Assembly (NCBI RefSeq): GCF_003148685.1
Contig: NZ_QGGR01000008.1
Location: 124,001 to 188,000 of the forward strand
Source: Actinoplanes xinjiangensis
Lineage (GTDB): Bacteria > Actinomycetota > Actinomycetes > Mycobacteriales > Micromonosporaceae
Length of the DNA: 64,000 nucleotides
Reading direction: 5' to 3'
This document shows, piece by piece, positions 42,273 through 51,034 of the stretch. Numbering within the stretch: position 1 is the stretch's first letter; every line of letters begins with the position of its first letter. Position numbers and translations under genes: made by a program. The notes below the pieces were generated by a model, which did not search any database, was not told where the DNA came from, and saw only the letters and a list, made by a program, of their open reading frames with translations.

Positions 42273-42800
42273 TCAGGCCGGCCGGTCGGGCGCCGGGATC
42301 GCGGGCCGCGGCGCCGGCGGCCTGAGTTCGTGCGCCCGGGACGGGGACGCCAGGCGCACGCCCGCGTCACCGGCCGGGATCGTCGCCCACGGACGGGCGT
42401 AGGAGAACGACTTGGCGGCCAGCCACCCGTAGAGGCCACTCATCGCCGCAGCGGCCACCGCCACCGCCCACGCCCCGTTCCGCACCATCACCACCACGCC
42501 CACCAGAGCGCCGACCGTACTGACGGCCAGCACCAGCCCGGTGGTGACCGCGACGACGGTCGTCACCCGGGCGCGCCCGCGTCGCCTGGCCAGCCGGCTC
42601 TGCGTGTCGGCGCTGACGACCACGCAGTCGACCGGCTCGTCGCACGTGGCGCAGAGGAACCGGGTGGTGGTCTCCCCCGTGCCGGGCCGTGTCACCGTCA
42701 GCGGCTGCAGCTCCCAGACCGTCCGGGCGTCACCCCACGGTTCCTCGATGCGGTGCGCAAGCTGCCAGTCGTCGCCATCAGGGCTCACCCGGCCGATCAT
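42273..42800 (-). CDS. Membrane hypothetical protein with CxxC
   Basis: About 175 residues. The N-terminal cytoplasmic half has RFLCATCDEPVDC, a CxxC with a nearby third Cys. Two membrane helices follow (TTVVAVTTGLVLAVSTVGAL; WAVAVAAAAMSGLYGWLAA), then a Pro-rich tail. GGGAGGGC stands just upstream of the ATG at 42800. This start overlaps the end of the diguanylate cyclase gene by 23 bases on the same strand, suggesting co-expression. No family recognised. Confidence 0.65.
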   Translation of the reverse strand: MIGRVSPDGDDWQLAHRIEEPWGDARTVWELQPLTVTRPGTGETTTRFLCATCDEPVDCVVVSADTQSRLARRRGRARVTTVVAVTTGLVLAVSTVGALVGVVVMVRNGAWAVAVAAAAMSGLYGWLAAKSFSYARPWATIPAGDAGVRLASPSRAHELRPPAPRPAIPAPDRPA

Positions 42801-44412
42801 GCCCTCCCGGCACAAGCGCATCGACGGCGCACCGGTTGCGGCCGGAGCGTTTCGCCTCGTAGAGCAGTTTGTCGGCGGCGCCGAGGATGCGCCTCTGGGT
42901 GTCGCCGGGGCCGGACCCGGTGGCGCCGACGCTGACCGTCACCGGCAGGTTGCCGGTCAGCGGCTGCCACGGATGGTCCTGCACGGACAACCGGAGGCGC
43001 TCCAGCACCGGTAGGGCCTCGGCGGTGCCGCAGCCGGGCAGGACGAGCAGGAACTCCTCACCACCGAGCCGGGCGGCGAAGCCGGACGGCCACGAGCGGG
43101 CCGCCGCGGTGAGCAGGTCGGCCAGGACGACCAGGACGCGGTCGCCGATCTCGTGGGAGCAGATGTCGTTGACCCGTTTGAAGTGGTCCAGGTCGAGCAA
43201 CGCGACGGTCGCCGGGGCCGCGGCCAGCAGGCCGGGCAGGGTCTCGTCGACGTAGCGGCGGTTCGGCAGGCCGGTCAGCGGGTCGCGGCGGGCCTGTTCG
43301 CGGAAGCGCTCGGCCTCACGGCGGGCCTCGGCGGTCTCGAAGACGGCGTGCCGGGCTCGGGCCTGGGCGTCGCGCTGCTGGGAGTGCAGCGTGCGTTCGG
43401 CCTCGTGGAACTGTTTGTAGACGGTGAACGCCCGGCCGGTGTCGCCGCACGCCGCGTGCAGTTCGGCCTGCTCCTGGAGGCCCCGGACGCCGACGCCGGC
43501 GAGTTCCCGCTCCCGGCAGAGGGCGGTGCAGCGGTCCAGACTGCGCTGCGCGGCTCCGGTGTCGCCGAGGTGCCGCTGGGCGATCGCCAGGGTCAGCAGG
43601 TACTCGGCGAGGCCGTCGGCGTCGTCCGCCCCGGAGATCTCGTAGGCCTCGACGTTGGTCAGGGCGATCCGGGCCGCCTCGGCGAACCGGCCGCGACCGA
43701 TCTGGATCATCGCCATCGTGTCCAGGGCGTCCGCGGACAGCGTGCCACCGGCCGCCTCGGTCACCGTGCGCAGGCGCTGGATCGCCGTCCAGGCCCGCTC
43801 GTGGTCGCCGGCCAGGTGCTCGGCGTATGCCAGATTGTTGAGCACCACCCGATGCAGGTCGACGTCCGCGGCGGTGATCCCGACCTGCTCGGCGTGGCCG
43901 TAACGGGTGCGGGCGGCCTCGATGGAACCGCCCGAGGCGAGAACGTCGGCCAGGCGCAGCAGGATGGCGCCGCGGGCCCGGGGCGACGTGTCGTCGTCGA
44001 GCGCCTCCACGGCCCGCACCGCGTGCTCCAGGCCGGCGGCGATGTCACCGAGGTTGTCGTGGACGATCGACAGCTGCTGGTGGCTGCGGGCCAGCAGCGG
44101 CCGGTGCCGGTGCTGCTGGGCCCACGCGTTGACCTCCGAGCAGATCGCCGCGGCCGGCGCCAGCTCGCCGGAGCGGCGGCGCATGTTGGCCTCCAGCAGA
44201 CGTGCCCACAGGTACAGCGGGTGTTCGCCGGCGGCGCGGGCCTCGTCGGCCAGCTCGGCGGCACGGATCCGCACGTGGTCACTGTCGATGCCGAAGCGGA
44301 ACTCCAGGGACTGGATCTCGGCGGCGATCGCGGCGGCGGACCGGGCAGGCCGTGGTACGGCGGCGACGTCGGCCGCCGACGGGATCGAGCCGGTGCTCAG
44401 CGATCCACTCAC
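42778..44412 (-). CDS. TPR-domain diguanylate cyclase (GGEEF), paralogue of 13599-15248
   Basis: About 544 residues. The first two thirds are TPR-like helices (YLLTLAIAQRHLGDTGAAQR; RSLDRCTALC). The GGDEF domain has LTGLPNRRYVDETL, ALLDLDHFKRVNDICSHEIG and RLGGEEFLLVLPGCG near residue 450, so it should make cyclic di-GMP. No RxxD I-site precedes the loop. No membrane helix. The start is uncertain: GTG at 44412 or ATG at 44478. It is divergent from the GH81 gene, so both promoters share about 150 bases that include a LacI-type palindrome. Confidence 0.86.
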   Translation of the reverse strand: MSGSLSTGSIPSAADVAAVPRPARSAAAIAAEIQSLEFRFGIDSDHVRIRAAELADEARAAGEHPLYLWARLLEANMRRRSGELAPAAAICSEVNAWAQQHRHRPLLARSHQQLSIVHDNLGDIAAGLEHAVRAVEALDDDTSPRARGAILLRLADVLASGGSIEAARTRYGHAEQVGITAADVDLHRVVLNNLAYAEHLAGDHERAWTAIQRLRTVTEAAGGTLSADALDTMAMIQIGRGRFAEAARIALTNVEAYEISGADDADGLAEYLLTLAIAQRHLGDTGAAQRSLDRCTALCRERELAGVGVRGLQEQAELHAACGDTGRAFTVYKQFHEAERTLHSQQRDAQARARHAVFETAEARREAERFREQARRDPLTGLPNRRYVDETLPGLLAAAPATVALLDLDHFKRVNDICSHEIGDRVLVVLADLLTAAARSWPSGFAARLGGEEFLLVLPGCGTAEALPVLERLRLSVQDHPWQPLTGNLPVTVSVGATGSGPGDTQRRILGAADKLLYEAKRSGRNRCAVDALVPGGHDRPGEP

Positions 44413-44516
44413 CTGCCCATTATCGGCGCGCTGATCCGCAAGCCAAGCCCTTCGGCGTCGGTAACCACTTGGAAACATTGACCGAACCAACTGTTCACAG
44501 TTAGCGTCAGCACTGA

Positions 44517-44528
44517 GAGAGCGCTCTC
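44517..44528. promoter_or_regulatory. LacI/CebR-like palindrome upstream of the GH81 gene
   Basis: GAGAGCGCTCTC is a perfect 12-base palindrome sharing the GAGCGCTC core of CebR/CelR boxes. It lies 33 bases before the glucanase ATG. Position and core sequence support sugar-dependent repression; the regulator is not in the window. Confidence 0.65.
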
Positions 44529-44561
44529 ACACATCCCCGTCCCCCTCGGAGGCTTGTTCCC

Positions 44562-47525
44562 ATGCGATTGGCACGTTCGGCGGCCGCGTTGGTGGTCGCG
44601 GTCGGTTCGGGCATCCTGGCCGTCTCCCTGTCCGGCAGCGCCGACGCTGCCACCATCGGGGCCGGCAGCTACACCGAGACCCTCCCCGCCGGGGCGAAAC
44701 TGCCCGCCGGCTGCGGATCGGTGTCGACCAACCCGCGGGAGAACGTCACCGCGAACGCGCCCGAGGGCGCCGTACCGACCAACGACTGGTGGTCGTCGCT
44801 GCTGTTCAAGAAGGGCGACGACTGCGCGTTCTCCCAGCCGCTCTACGCCCACCCGCTGGCCTACCGGCCGGTGGCGGGTGGGCTCGGGTTCTCCTACGAA
44901 CAGACGCCCGCGATCAGCGGCAGCCCCACCGGCCTGGGCGAGTACCACTACCCGTACGCGCAGAAGCTGGTCGTCGGGGTCGCCGGCCTGAACGCGCCGA
45001 AGGCGCTCGTCGACGGCTGGACCGACTGGACCGTGACGCCGTCGTGGAGCGACGGGACCCGCACGCTGAAGGCGACCATCGGCCACGGGCTGCCGCTGAC
45101 CTACTTCCAGGCCACCGGCGGCGACGCGCTGATCACCGTGACCGGCCCGCCGACCGCCTGGTCCAACAGCGGCAACCGGCTCGGCTTCTCGATCGCCGGC
45201 CAGGACTACGTGGCATGGGGCCCGGCCGGCTCGACCTGGACGGCGAGCGGCAACACGTTCCGCTCCACGCTGGCCGGCAAGGGCTACTTCACCGTCGGCG
45301 TGCTGCCGACCACGACCGCGAACAGCACCGCCGAGAAGGTCGCGCTGGCCGACTCGTGGAACCAGTACGCGCACAACCACGTCACCGGCACCCGGGTCTC
45401 CTATAGCTACAACCAGGCGACCGGCACAGTGGACACGACCTACGGGTTCACCACCACCGCACGTGAGGGCGGCGGCACGGGCACGGTCATCGCGCTCTAC
45501 CCGCACCAGTGGCGCCACCTCACCGGCTCGACCCCGGCGGCCCAGACGTACGTCTCCCCGCGCGGCCGCATGAAGATCACGACCGGCACCCAGTTCCGCA
45601 CGTCGATGAAGTACACCGGTGTGCTGCCGGAGATCCCGGCCGTCGCCGACAGCAGCGGCGCCGACCTCACCACGATCACCGGCTACCTCAACGCCGAACT
45701 GAACAACCCGGCCGACTTCCGCGGCGACGACACCTACTGGACCGGCAAGGGCCTCGGCCGCGCCGCCCGGATCGCCGAGATCGCCGACCAGCTCGGCCTC
45801 ACCACCGTGCGCAACGCCGCCCTGAACGTCATCAAGACGCGGATCACCGACTGGTTCACGGCGTCGCCCGGCAAGGCCGCGCGCCTGTTCTACTACGACC
45901 GCAACTGGGGCACCCTGATCGGCTACCCGGCCTCGTACGCCTCCGACGAGGACCTCAACGACCACCACTTCCACTACGGCTACTTCGTGGCCGCGGCGGC
46001 GACCCTGGCCAAATTCGACCCGAACTGGGCCACCACCGGCCAGTACGGCGGCATGGTCGACCTGCTGATCCGTGACGCCAACAACTACGATCGCGGTGAC
46101 ACGCGGTTCCCGTACCTCCGCGATTTCGACATCTATGCCGGTCACGACTGGGCCTCCGGGCACGGCGCGTTCGGCGCGGGCAACAACCAGGAGTCGTCGT
46201 CGGAGGGGCAGAACTTCTCCAACGCGCTCATCCAGTGGGGCCAGGCCACCGGCAACAGCACGATCCGCGACGCCGGGATCTGGCTGCACACCACACAGGC
46301 CGCGGCGATCAACGAGTACTGGTTCGACGTCACCGGCGAGAACTTCCCCAGCCAGTGGGGACACAACTACGCGGCCATCGTCTGGGGTTCCGGCGGGGCG
46401 TACGCCACCTGGTTCAGCGGTGAACACGCACTGGTCGTGGGCATCAACATGCTGCCGATGACCGGTGGACAGCTCTACCTCGGCGACCACCCGGAGTCGG
46501 TCCGCAACACCTACGCCGAACTGGTACGCAACAACGGCGGCGAACCACAGCAGTGGCGCGACATGCACTGGCAGTTCCTGGCCCTCGGCGACGGCGACGC
46601 GGCACTGTCGAAGTTCCGGGCCGGCGGCGGCAACTACACCTCCGAAGAAGGTGAGAGCAAGGCGCACACCTTCCACTGGATCCGCAACCTCGCGGCACTC
46701 GGCACGGTCGACAGGACCGTCACCGCGAACCATCCGCTGGCCAAGGTGTTCACCAAGAACGGCGTCAGGACGTACGTGGCCTCCAACATCACCAACAGCA
46801 CGCTGACCGTGACGTTCTCCGACGGGCGCACGATGAGCGTCGCCGCCGGCCGGACCGCCACCGTCGGCGGCCTGACATGGAGCGGCGGCAGCGCCAACGG
46901 CGGCGGAGTCGTCAGCCCGTCACCCAGCACCCCGACGTCGCCCTCCCCCGGCTGCACCACCGCGCCGCTGCTCTCCCAGGGCCGCACCGCCACCGCGTCG
47001 ACCACCGAGGGCGCCGACTTCCCGGCGTCCCACGCGGTCGACGGCAACGCGGCCACCCGCTGGTCGAGCGCGTTCGCCGACCCGCAGTGGCTCCAGGTGG
47101 ACCTCGGCTCCGTACAGACGCTCAGCCGGGCGGAACTGGTCTGGGAGGCGGCCTTCGGTAGCGCGTACACCATCCAGACCTCGACCGACGGCAGCACCTG
47201 GACCACCGCCGCGACGGTGACCAACGGGGACGGCGGCACCGACACGCTCACCCTCGCCGGGAGCGGGCGGCACCTCAGGGTCAACGGCACTTCCCGGGGT
47301 ACGCCGTACGGCTACTCGCTGTTCGAGTTCCGCGTCTACGGCGCCTGTGGGAGCACGGCGGCGCCCACCACCGCTCCGGCCACGACGACCTGGGCGGTCG
47401 ACACGGCGTACGCGGCCGGGGCGACCGTGACCTACAACGGCACGCGCTACCAGTGCCGCCAGGCCCACACGTCGCTGGGTGGCTGGGAACCGCCGAACGC
47501 ACTGTCGCTCTGGCTGCCCCTGTAG
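44562..47525 (+). CDS. Secreted GH81 endo-beta-1,3-glucanase with CBM32-like and CBM5/12-like modules
   Basis: The product is 987 residues. A signal peptide ends near GSADA. The GH81 domain covers about residues 30-780: VPTNDWWSSLLF, YAHPLAYRPV, DEDLNDHHFHYGYFVAAAA with the catalytic Asp, and NNQESSSEGQNFSNAL with the Glu pair, all diagnostic. A Ser/Pro linker joins a discoidin/CBM32-like module (FPASHAVDGNAATRWSSAFA; PQWLQVDLG). The end is a CBM5/12 module (AYAAGATVTYNGTRYQCRQA). It should cleave fungal or callose-type beta-1,3-glucan outside the cell. A LacI-type palindrome lies upstream and a strong hairpin downstream. Confidence 0.95.
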   Translation: MRLARSAAALVVAVGSGILAVSLSGSADAATIGAGSYTETLPAGAKLPAGCGSVSTNPRENVTANAPEGAVPTNDWWSSLLFKKGDDCAFSQPLYAHPLAYRPVAGGLGFSYEQTPAISGSPTGLGEYHYPYAQKLVVGVAGLNAPKALVDGWTDWTVTPSWSDGTRTLKATIGHGLPLTYFQATGGDALITVTGPPTAWSNSGNRLGFSIAGQDYVAWGPAGSTWTASGNTFRSTLAGKGYFTVGVLPTTTANSTAEKVALADSWNQYAHNHVTGTRVSYSYNQATGTVDTTYGFTTTAREGGGTGTVIALYPHQWRHLTGSTPAAQTYVSPRGRMKITTGTQFRTSMKYTGVLPEIPAVADSSGADLTTITGYLNAELNNPADFRGDDTYWTGKGLGRAARIAEIADQLGLTTVRNAALNVIKTRITDWFTASPGKAARLFYYDRNWGTLIGYPASYASDEDLNDHHFHYGYFVAAAATLAKFDPNWATTGQYGGMVDLLIRDANNYDRGDTRFPYLRDFDIYAGHDWASGHGAFGAGNNQESSSEGQNFSNALIQWGQATGNSTIRDAGIWLHTTQAAAINEYWFDVTGENFPSQWGHNYAAIVWGSGGAYATWFSGEHALVVGINMLPMTGGQLYLGDHPESVRNTYAELVRNNGGEPQQWRDMHWQFLALGDGDAALSKFRAGGGNYTSEEGESKAHTFHWIRNLAALGTVDRTVTANHPLAKVFTKNGVRTYVASNITNSTLTVTFSDGRTMSVAAGRTATVGGLTWSGGSANGGGVVSPSPSTPTSPSPGCTTAPLLSQGRTATASTTEGADFPASHAVDGNAATRWSSAFADPQWLQVDLGSVQTLSRAELVWEAAFGSAYTIQTSTDGSTWTTAATVTNGDGGTDTLTLAGSGRHLRVNGTSRGTPYGYSLFEFRVYGACGSTAAPTTAPATTTWAVDTAYAAGATVTYNGTRYQCRQAHTSLGGWEPPNALSLWLPL

Positions 47526-47535
47526 TGGCTCCGAC

Positions 47536-47568
47536 AGACCGGCGCCCCCTCTCCGGGGGCGCCGGTCT
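47536..47568. terminator. Bidirectional terminator hairpin
   Basis: AGACCGGCGCCCCC (47536-47549) and GGGGGCGCCGGTCT (47555-47568) form a perfect 14-base stem with a five-base loop. It sits between the convergent stops of the GH81 gene and the hydrolase gene. There is no T-run, as is usual in GC-rich actinobacteria. Confidence 0.75.
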
Positions 47569-47571
47569 CGT

Positions 47572-48618
47572 CTATGCGGAGGTCATGGTGGTGATGACGG
47601 CCGCGACCTCCCGCGGGTGTGTCATCACCACGTTGTGCCCGGCGTCGATGTCTACCAGGCGCCGGTGGGGGGCGGACTCCACCACGGCGGTGACCTCCGG
47701 GCGCCGGTCGGCATAGAAACCGCGGGTGGGCAGCATGATCGTCATCGGGCAGGTGATCCGCCGGTAGACGTCGACGCTGGGATGGACGGGCGCGTCCATC
47801 GGGGGTGTGGTCGTGGCGGCGATCTCCTCGGTGGTCGGGCGGCGCAGGAACACGCCGTCGCCGACGAGGCTGCGTTCGCAGACCGCCCGCACCAGTTCCG
47901 GGTCGGCGCCCGCGTTGAGCCGGCCGGCAGCAGCGCCACCCGTCAGCCGCTCAGTGCCGGTGCCGGTGCCGGTTTCACCGTCGAGCCCATCCGTGCCGGT
48001 CTCACCCTCGAACCGATCCCCGCCGGCGCCGCCGGCGAACCGATCCGTGCCGGTCTCACCCTCGAACCGATCCACGCCGGCGCCGCCGCCGATCCGGCCC
48101 GTGCCGGCGGCGATGATCTGGCTTTCGATCCAGGCGTCACGTTCGGTGGCGTCGAATCGGCGGCCGTAGCCGAAGGTACGCCGCAGGTTGTCCGCCGCCT
48201 CCGGGGTGCGGAACCCGGACAGTGTGCGGTGCACGGTTTCCCGGTCGTCGAGAACGAGACCGTCGACGACGCAGATGCCGCGCGGCTTTACCAGACCCGC
48301 CGCGGTGACCGCGGTGACCGCGTAGCCGCCGGTCGAATGGCCGACCAGGAGCGGGCGCTCCCAGCCGGTCGCGGCGACGACGGTGGCCAGGTCCCGCCAG
48401 TACTGCTCGGCGGTCGCCGATTCGGCCGTGCTGTGACCGTGCCCGCGCAGATCGACGGCGATCACCCGGTGGCCGGGGAGCAGCCATGTCACGACCGCCG
48501 ACCAGGCGGCGGCGTTGTGACCGCTGCCGTGGACGAGCAGCACCGGAGGTCCGCTGCCGCCGTGGTCGAGGGCGGCCAGTGTGCCGCCGTCCACCTCGAA
48601 GAAAATCTCCCTCGTCAT
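47572..48618 (-). CDS. Alpha/beta hydrolase with repeat insertion in the cap
   Basis: The product is 348 residues. VLLVHGSGHNAAAWS, VDLRGHGHST and the nucleophile elbow LVGHSTGGYAV near residue 92 are clear; the catalytic His is in DAGHNVVMTHP. Between about residues 170 and 235 a Gly/Thr/Glu-rich insertion sits in the cap region; two 18-residue copies contain GGAG, DRFEGETGTD. It overlaps the propeller-protein stop (ATGA at 48615-48618), so the pair is translationally coupled. The family includes esterases, epoxide hydrolases and haloperoxidases; substrate unknown. Confidence 0.85.
   Translation of the reverse strand: MTREIFFEVDGGTLAALDHGGSGPPVLLVHGSGHNAAAWSAVVTWLLPGHRVIAVDLRGHGHSTAESATAEQYWRDLATVVAATGWERPLLVGHSTGGYAVTAVTAAGLVKPRGICVVDGLVLDDRETVHRTLSGFRTPEAADNLRRTFGYGRRFDATERDAWIESQIIAAGTGRIGGGAGVDRFEGETGTDRFAGGAGGDRFEGETGTDGLDGETGTGTGTERLTGGAAAGRLNAGADPELVRAVCERSLVGDGVFLRRPTTEEIAATTTPPMDAPVHPSVDVYRRITCPMTIMLPTRGFYADRRPEVTAVVESAPHRRLVDIDAGHNVVMTHPREVAAVITTMTSA
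47993..48100. repeat. Tandem 54-base coding repeat inside the hydrolase gene
   Basis: Two near-identical units of 54 bases begin at 47993 and 48047 with GTGCCGGTCTCACC. A partial degenerate copy lies just before. Each encodes 18 residues, so the frame is kept. Period and sequence differ from the repeat in the neighbouring gene. Confidence 0.75.
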
Positions 48619-49775
48619 GCGGCCGCCCTTCGGTCGACCGCCACCAGGGAACCGCTCTCCATTGCCACCCACACCACGTCGCCGGCGGCGCTACCGGGGC
48701 GGAAGCTCACCGGCTCGACCTTGGCGTCACCGGCGCGAGAGCCCACCGGCCCGGCCGTGGCGTCACCGGCGCGAGAACCCACCGGCCCGGCCGTGCCTTC
48801 ATCGACGCGAGAACCCACCAACCCCGCCGCGGCATCACCGACGCGAGAACCCACCGGCCCGGCCGTGCCTTCACCGGCGCGAGAACCCACCAGCCCCGCC
48901 GCGGCATCACCGGCGCGAGAACCCACCAACCCCGCCGTGGCATCACCGGCGCGAGAACCCACTGGCTCGGCCGTGGCGGCATGGTTGGCGACCCACAGGC
49001 CATGCGGCTCCTCGCCGGGCAGCCTGTGCAGCCGGACGTCGCCGTCGGCGGTGACCCGGGCCAGTTCCCCGGAGCCCCACAACGTGACCCAGCAGCCGCC
49101 ATCGGGGTCAGCCGCCACGGCGTGCGGCCGACAGGCGGGATCGTCGAAGACGACCTGCCTTACCGCACCCGACGGCTCGACTAGGCCGACACATCCGCCG
49201 GCGATGTCGGCATACCAGACCCCGGCATTCCCGGCGCTGACCCCGACCGGTGCGGCCGGCGCCCGCCCACCGGGCAGCTCGACGATCTCCACCGCATCGC
49301 CGAAAACCCGGGCGAGCGCCCCGGCACCGTTGAGCGCGGCCCAGGCGCTGCCGTCGGGAGCCGCGGTGATCATCGCCGCCCGCGCGTCGGGAATCGGCAG
49401 GTCGATCATGCTGAGGTCGCCGGCCGCCGTGGCCCGGCCGATCCGGTTCTGCCCCGGCGCCGTGAACCAGACCCCACCATTGCCGGCGGCCGCGATGCCG
49501 TAGGGCGCCGAGCCAGCCGGTGTTTCGATCACGGTATAGGTGCCGTCGGCGTCGCGCCGAACCAGACGGTCGTCACCGCGGGTGCACCAGACCGCGCCGT
49601 CGGCGGCCACTGCCACCAGCATCGGCCGCCCATCGAAGGGCCCATGCCGAACGACGCCGTCGGGTGTGATCCGGGCCAGCCCCGGTGGATCCAGGATCGT
49701 CGTCCACAGAGTGCCGTCGGGATCACCGGCCACCGCGTAGGGCGCCCATCCCTGCGGGAGTGTCACCTCAGTCAT
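48615..49775 (-). CDS. Virginiamycin B lyase-like beta-propeller with 12-residue tandem repeats
   Basis: The product is 386 residues; GGAGG precedes the ATG at 49775. Repeated blades of about 42 residues (GWAPYAVAGDPDGTLWTTI; GSAPYGIAAAGNGGVWFTA; RPHAVAADPDGGCWVTLWG) match the Vgb/NHL-like propeller family, of which streptogramin B lyase is one member. Near residue 265 the last blades are split by seven copies of a 12-residue unit VGSRAGDATAGL. The chain resumes with VVWVAMESGSLVAVD, closing the propeller. The enzyme activity of most such proteins is unproven. It is co-translated with the hydrolase downstream and divergent from a TetR gene. Confidence 0.78.
   Translation of the reverse strand: MTEVTLPQGWAPYAVAGDPDGTLWTTILDPPGLARITPDGVVRHGPFDGRPMLVAVAADGAVWCTRGDDRLVRRDADGTYTVIETPAGSAPYGIAAAGNGGVWFTAPGQNRIGRATAAGDLSMIDLPIPDARAAMITAAPDGSAWAALNGAGALARVFGDAVEIVELPGGRAPAAPVGVSAGNAGVWYADIAGGCVGLVEPSGAVRQVVFDDPACRPHAVAADPDGGCWVTLWGSGELARVTADGDVRLHRLPGEEPHGLWVANHAATAEPVGSRAGDATAGLVGSRAGDAAAGLVGSRAGEGTAGPVGSRVGDAAAGLVGSRVDEGTAGPVGSRAGDATAGPVGSRAGDAKVEPVSFRPGSAAGDVVWVAMESGSLVAVDRRAAA
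48724..48975. repeat. Seven tandem 36-base coding repeats in the propeller gene
   Basis: Seven consecutive units of exactly 36 bases, with cores GCGAGAACCCACC, encode seven 12-residue repeats. Units differ by a few bases, mostly silent or conservative. All copies keep the frame. No spacers separate them, so this is not a CRISPR array. Confidence 0.9.
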
Positions 49776-49796
49776 CACGGACCTCCATTCCCCGGC

Positions 49797-49818
49797 TAAC
49801 GCAACATGTGTAGCATTA
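49797..49818. promoter_or_regulatory. Probable TetR operator in divergent promoter
   Basis: An imperfect 22-base dyad with arms TAAnGCnACA and TGTnGCnTTA centred on ACATGT lies between the propeller-protein start (49775) and the tetR start (49824). It abuts the tetR ATG by five bases. Autorepression and control of the lyase-hydrolase pair are likely. Confidence 0.55.
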
Positions 49819-49823
49819 ACCAC

Positions 49824-50561
49824 ATGGAGCCGATTCCGCAAGCGCCCACCGGAGCCACCGGTCCGGAAGCCGCCAGCCCGGCAACAGCCATCCAAGGAGC
49901 CACCAGCCAGCAAGCCACCGCCCCGGCAACCAACAGCCCGGAAACAGCCGTCCCGGAAACAGCCGTCCGGGAAACCACCGGCGCGGCAGCCACCCGCCCC
50001 GCAGCCGCCCGTCCCGCAGCCGCCCGTCCCGGCGGCCGTACCGCGCGGACCCGGGAGCGGGTGCTCGACGCCGTCGCGTCTCTGCTGTTGGAGGGCGGCT
50101 TCGACGCGTTGACCGTGGACGCCGTGGCCGCACGTTCGGGAGTGCACCGGACCACCGTCTACCGGCGCTGGCGCGACACCGGCGCCCTGCTCGCCGCCTC
50201 CTTCGACGCCGCCCGGGAACAGCCGTGGCAACCGCCGGACACCGGTTCGCTGCTCGGCGACCTGACCGAGATCAACCGCCAGATCGTCGCCGCCCTGACC
50301 GAGGAGCCGTCGATCACCCGCGCACTGATCACCGCGTCGTTCCGCTCACCGGCCGCCGCCGATGCGCTGCGGGGATTCTGGAGCGACCGGTTCACCACCG
50401 CGGCCGTCGTCGTGGAGCGCGCCGCCCCCGGGGCGGACGCCCGGACAGTCCTGATCGCGTCCTGCGCGCCGATCTTCTACGAACTGGCGCTGATGCGCTC
50501 CCCAGCCACCGACGACCTCGCCGAGCGATACGCCCGAGTCGGCGCCGCCGCCGTCACCTGA
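49824..50561 (+). CDS. TetR-family regulator with low-complexity N-terminal extension
   Basis: The product is 245 residues. The first 75 residues are an Ala/Pro/Thr-rich stretch with small repeats (PETAVPETAVRE; RPAAARPAAARP). The helix-turn-helix follows: RERVLDAVASLLLEGGFDAL, VDAVAARSGVHRTTVYRRW. The C-terminal part is helical (TetR_C type). Start at MEPIPQ. A long disordered head before the DNA-binding domain is unusual for TetR. It probably regulates the divergent lyase-hydrolase operon through the dyad at 49797-49818. Confidence 0.85.
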   Translation: MEPIPQAPTGATGPEAASPATAIQGATSQQATAPATNSPETAVPETAVRETTGAAATRPAAARPAAARPGGRTARTRERVLDAVASLLLEGGFDALTVDAVAARSGVHRTTVYRRWRDTGALLAASFDAAREQPWQPPDTGSLLGDLTEINRQIVAALTEEPSITRALITASFRSPAAADALRGFWSDRFTTAAVVVERAAPGADARTVLIASCAPIFYELALMRSPATDDLAERYARVGAAAVT

Positions 50562-51034
50562 CTACCCTCGCACCACCGCCGGCGACGAAGCCCGCCGCAC
50601 GACCCCGGCAGTCTTCGATGAGTCCCGCCATTACGCGCTGGCAACATCGAACGAGGGTTGCGGGTCCATGCCACCAGCGGAGGCCGGGTTACCCGACCAC
50701 GACAGGGGCTCGATGATCCACGAGGCCGCACAGCGCAATTCAGCGGCGCACGGTCAGGACAGCAGAGGAAGTCGATCCGGCAACGCCTTCTCCCCCGCAG
50801 AGGCAAGGCCAGCCCGTTGGAGCACTTTTGCATAGCTCGGCGATCATCTTCGACCGATTCCCGAGGCCGCCTGTGGGTCAGGGCTGTCTCCCGGCGCGGG
50901 AAGCAGCCGTAACCCATAGGTACATGATCGAGTGACCGCCGAAAGGCCACCCTCCGGAGCCATCCGAGGCACGGGGATTGCTCATCGGCCTCTGTCCGCG
51001 AGCGTCCCCACTAGCATGGCCGGCGTGACGGAAC
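50562..51034. other. Intergenic region, no gene supported
   Basis: About 470 bases between tetR and a minus-strand hypothetical gene. Frames on both strands are Arg/Pro/Ser-rich with no ribosome site or family motif. I see no tRNA or repeat. It may hold remnants of a lost gene, but nothing can be named. Confidence 0.4.

Noticed and set aside
48724..48975. CRISPR-like array with 36-base period
   Set aside because: Units are directly tandem with no spacers and encode an in-frame 12-residue repeat in the propeller gene.
50477..50950. Minus-strand gene in the gap after tetR
   Set aside because: The frame overlaps tetR, is Arg/Ser/Pro-rich, and has no ribosome site or recognisable motif.
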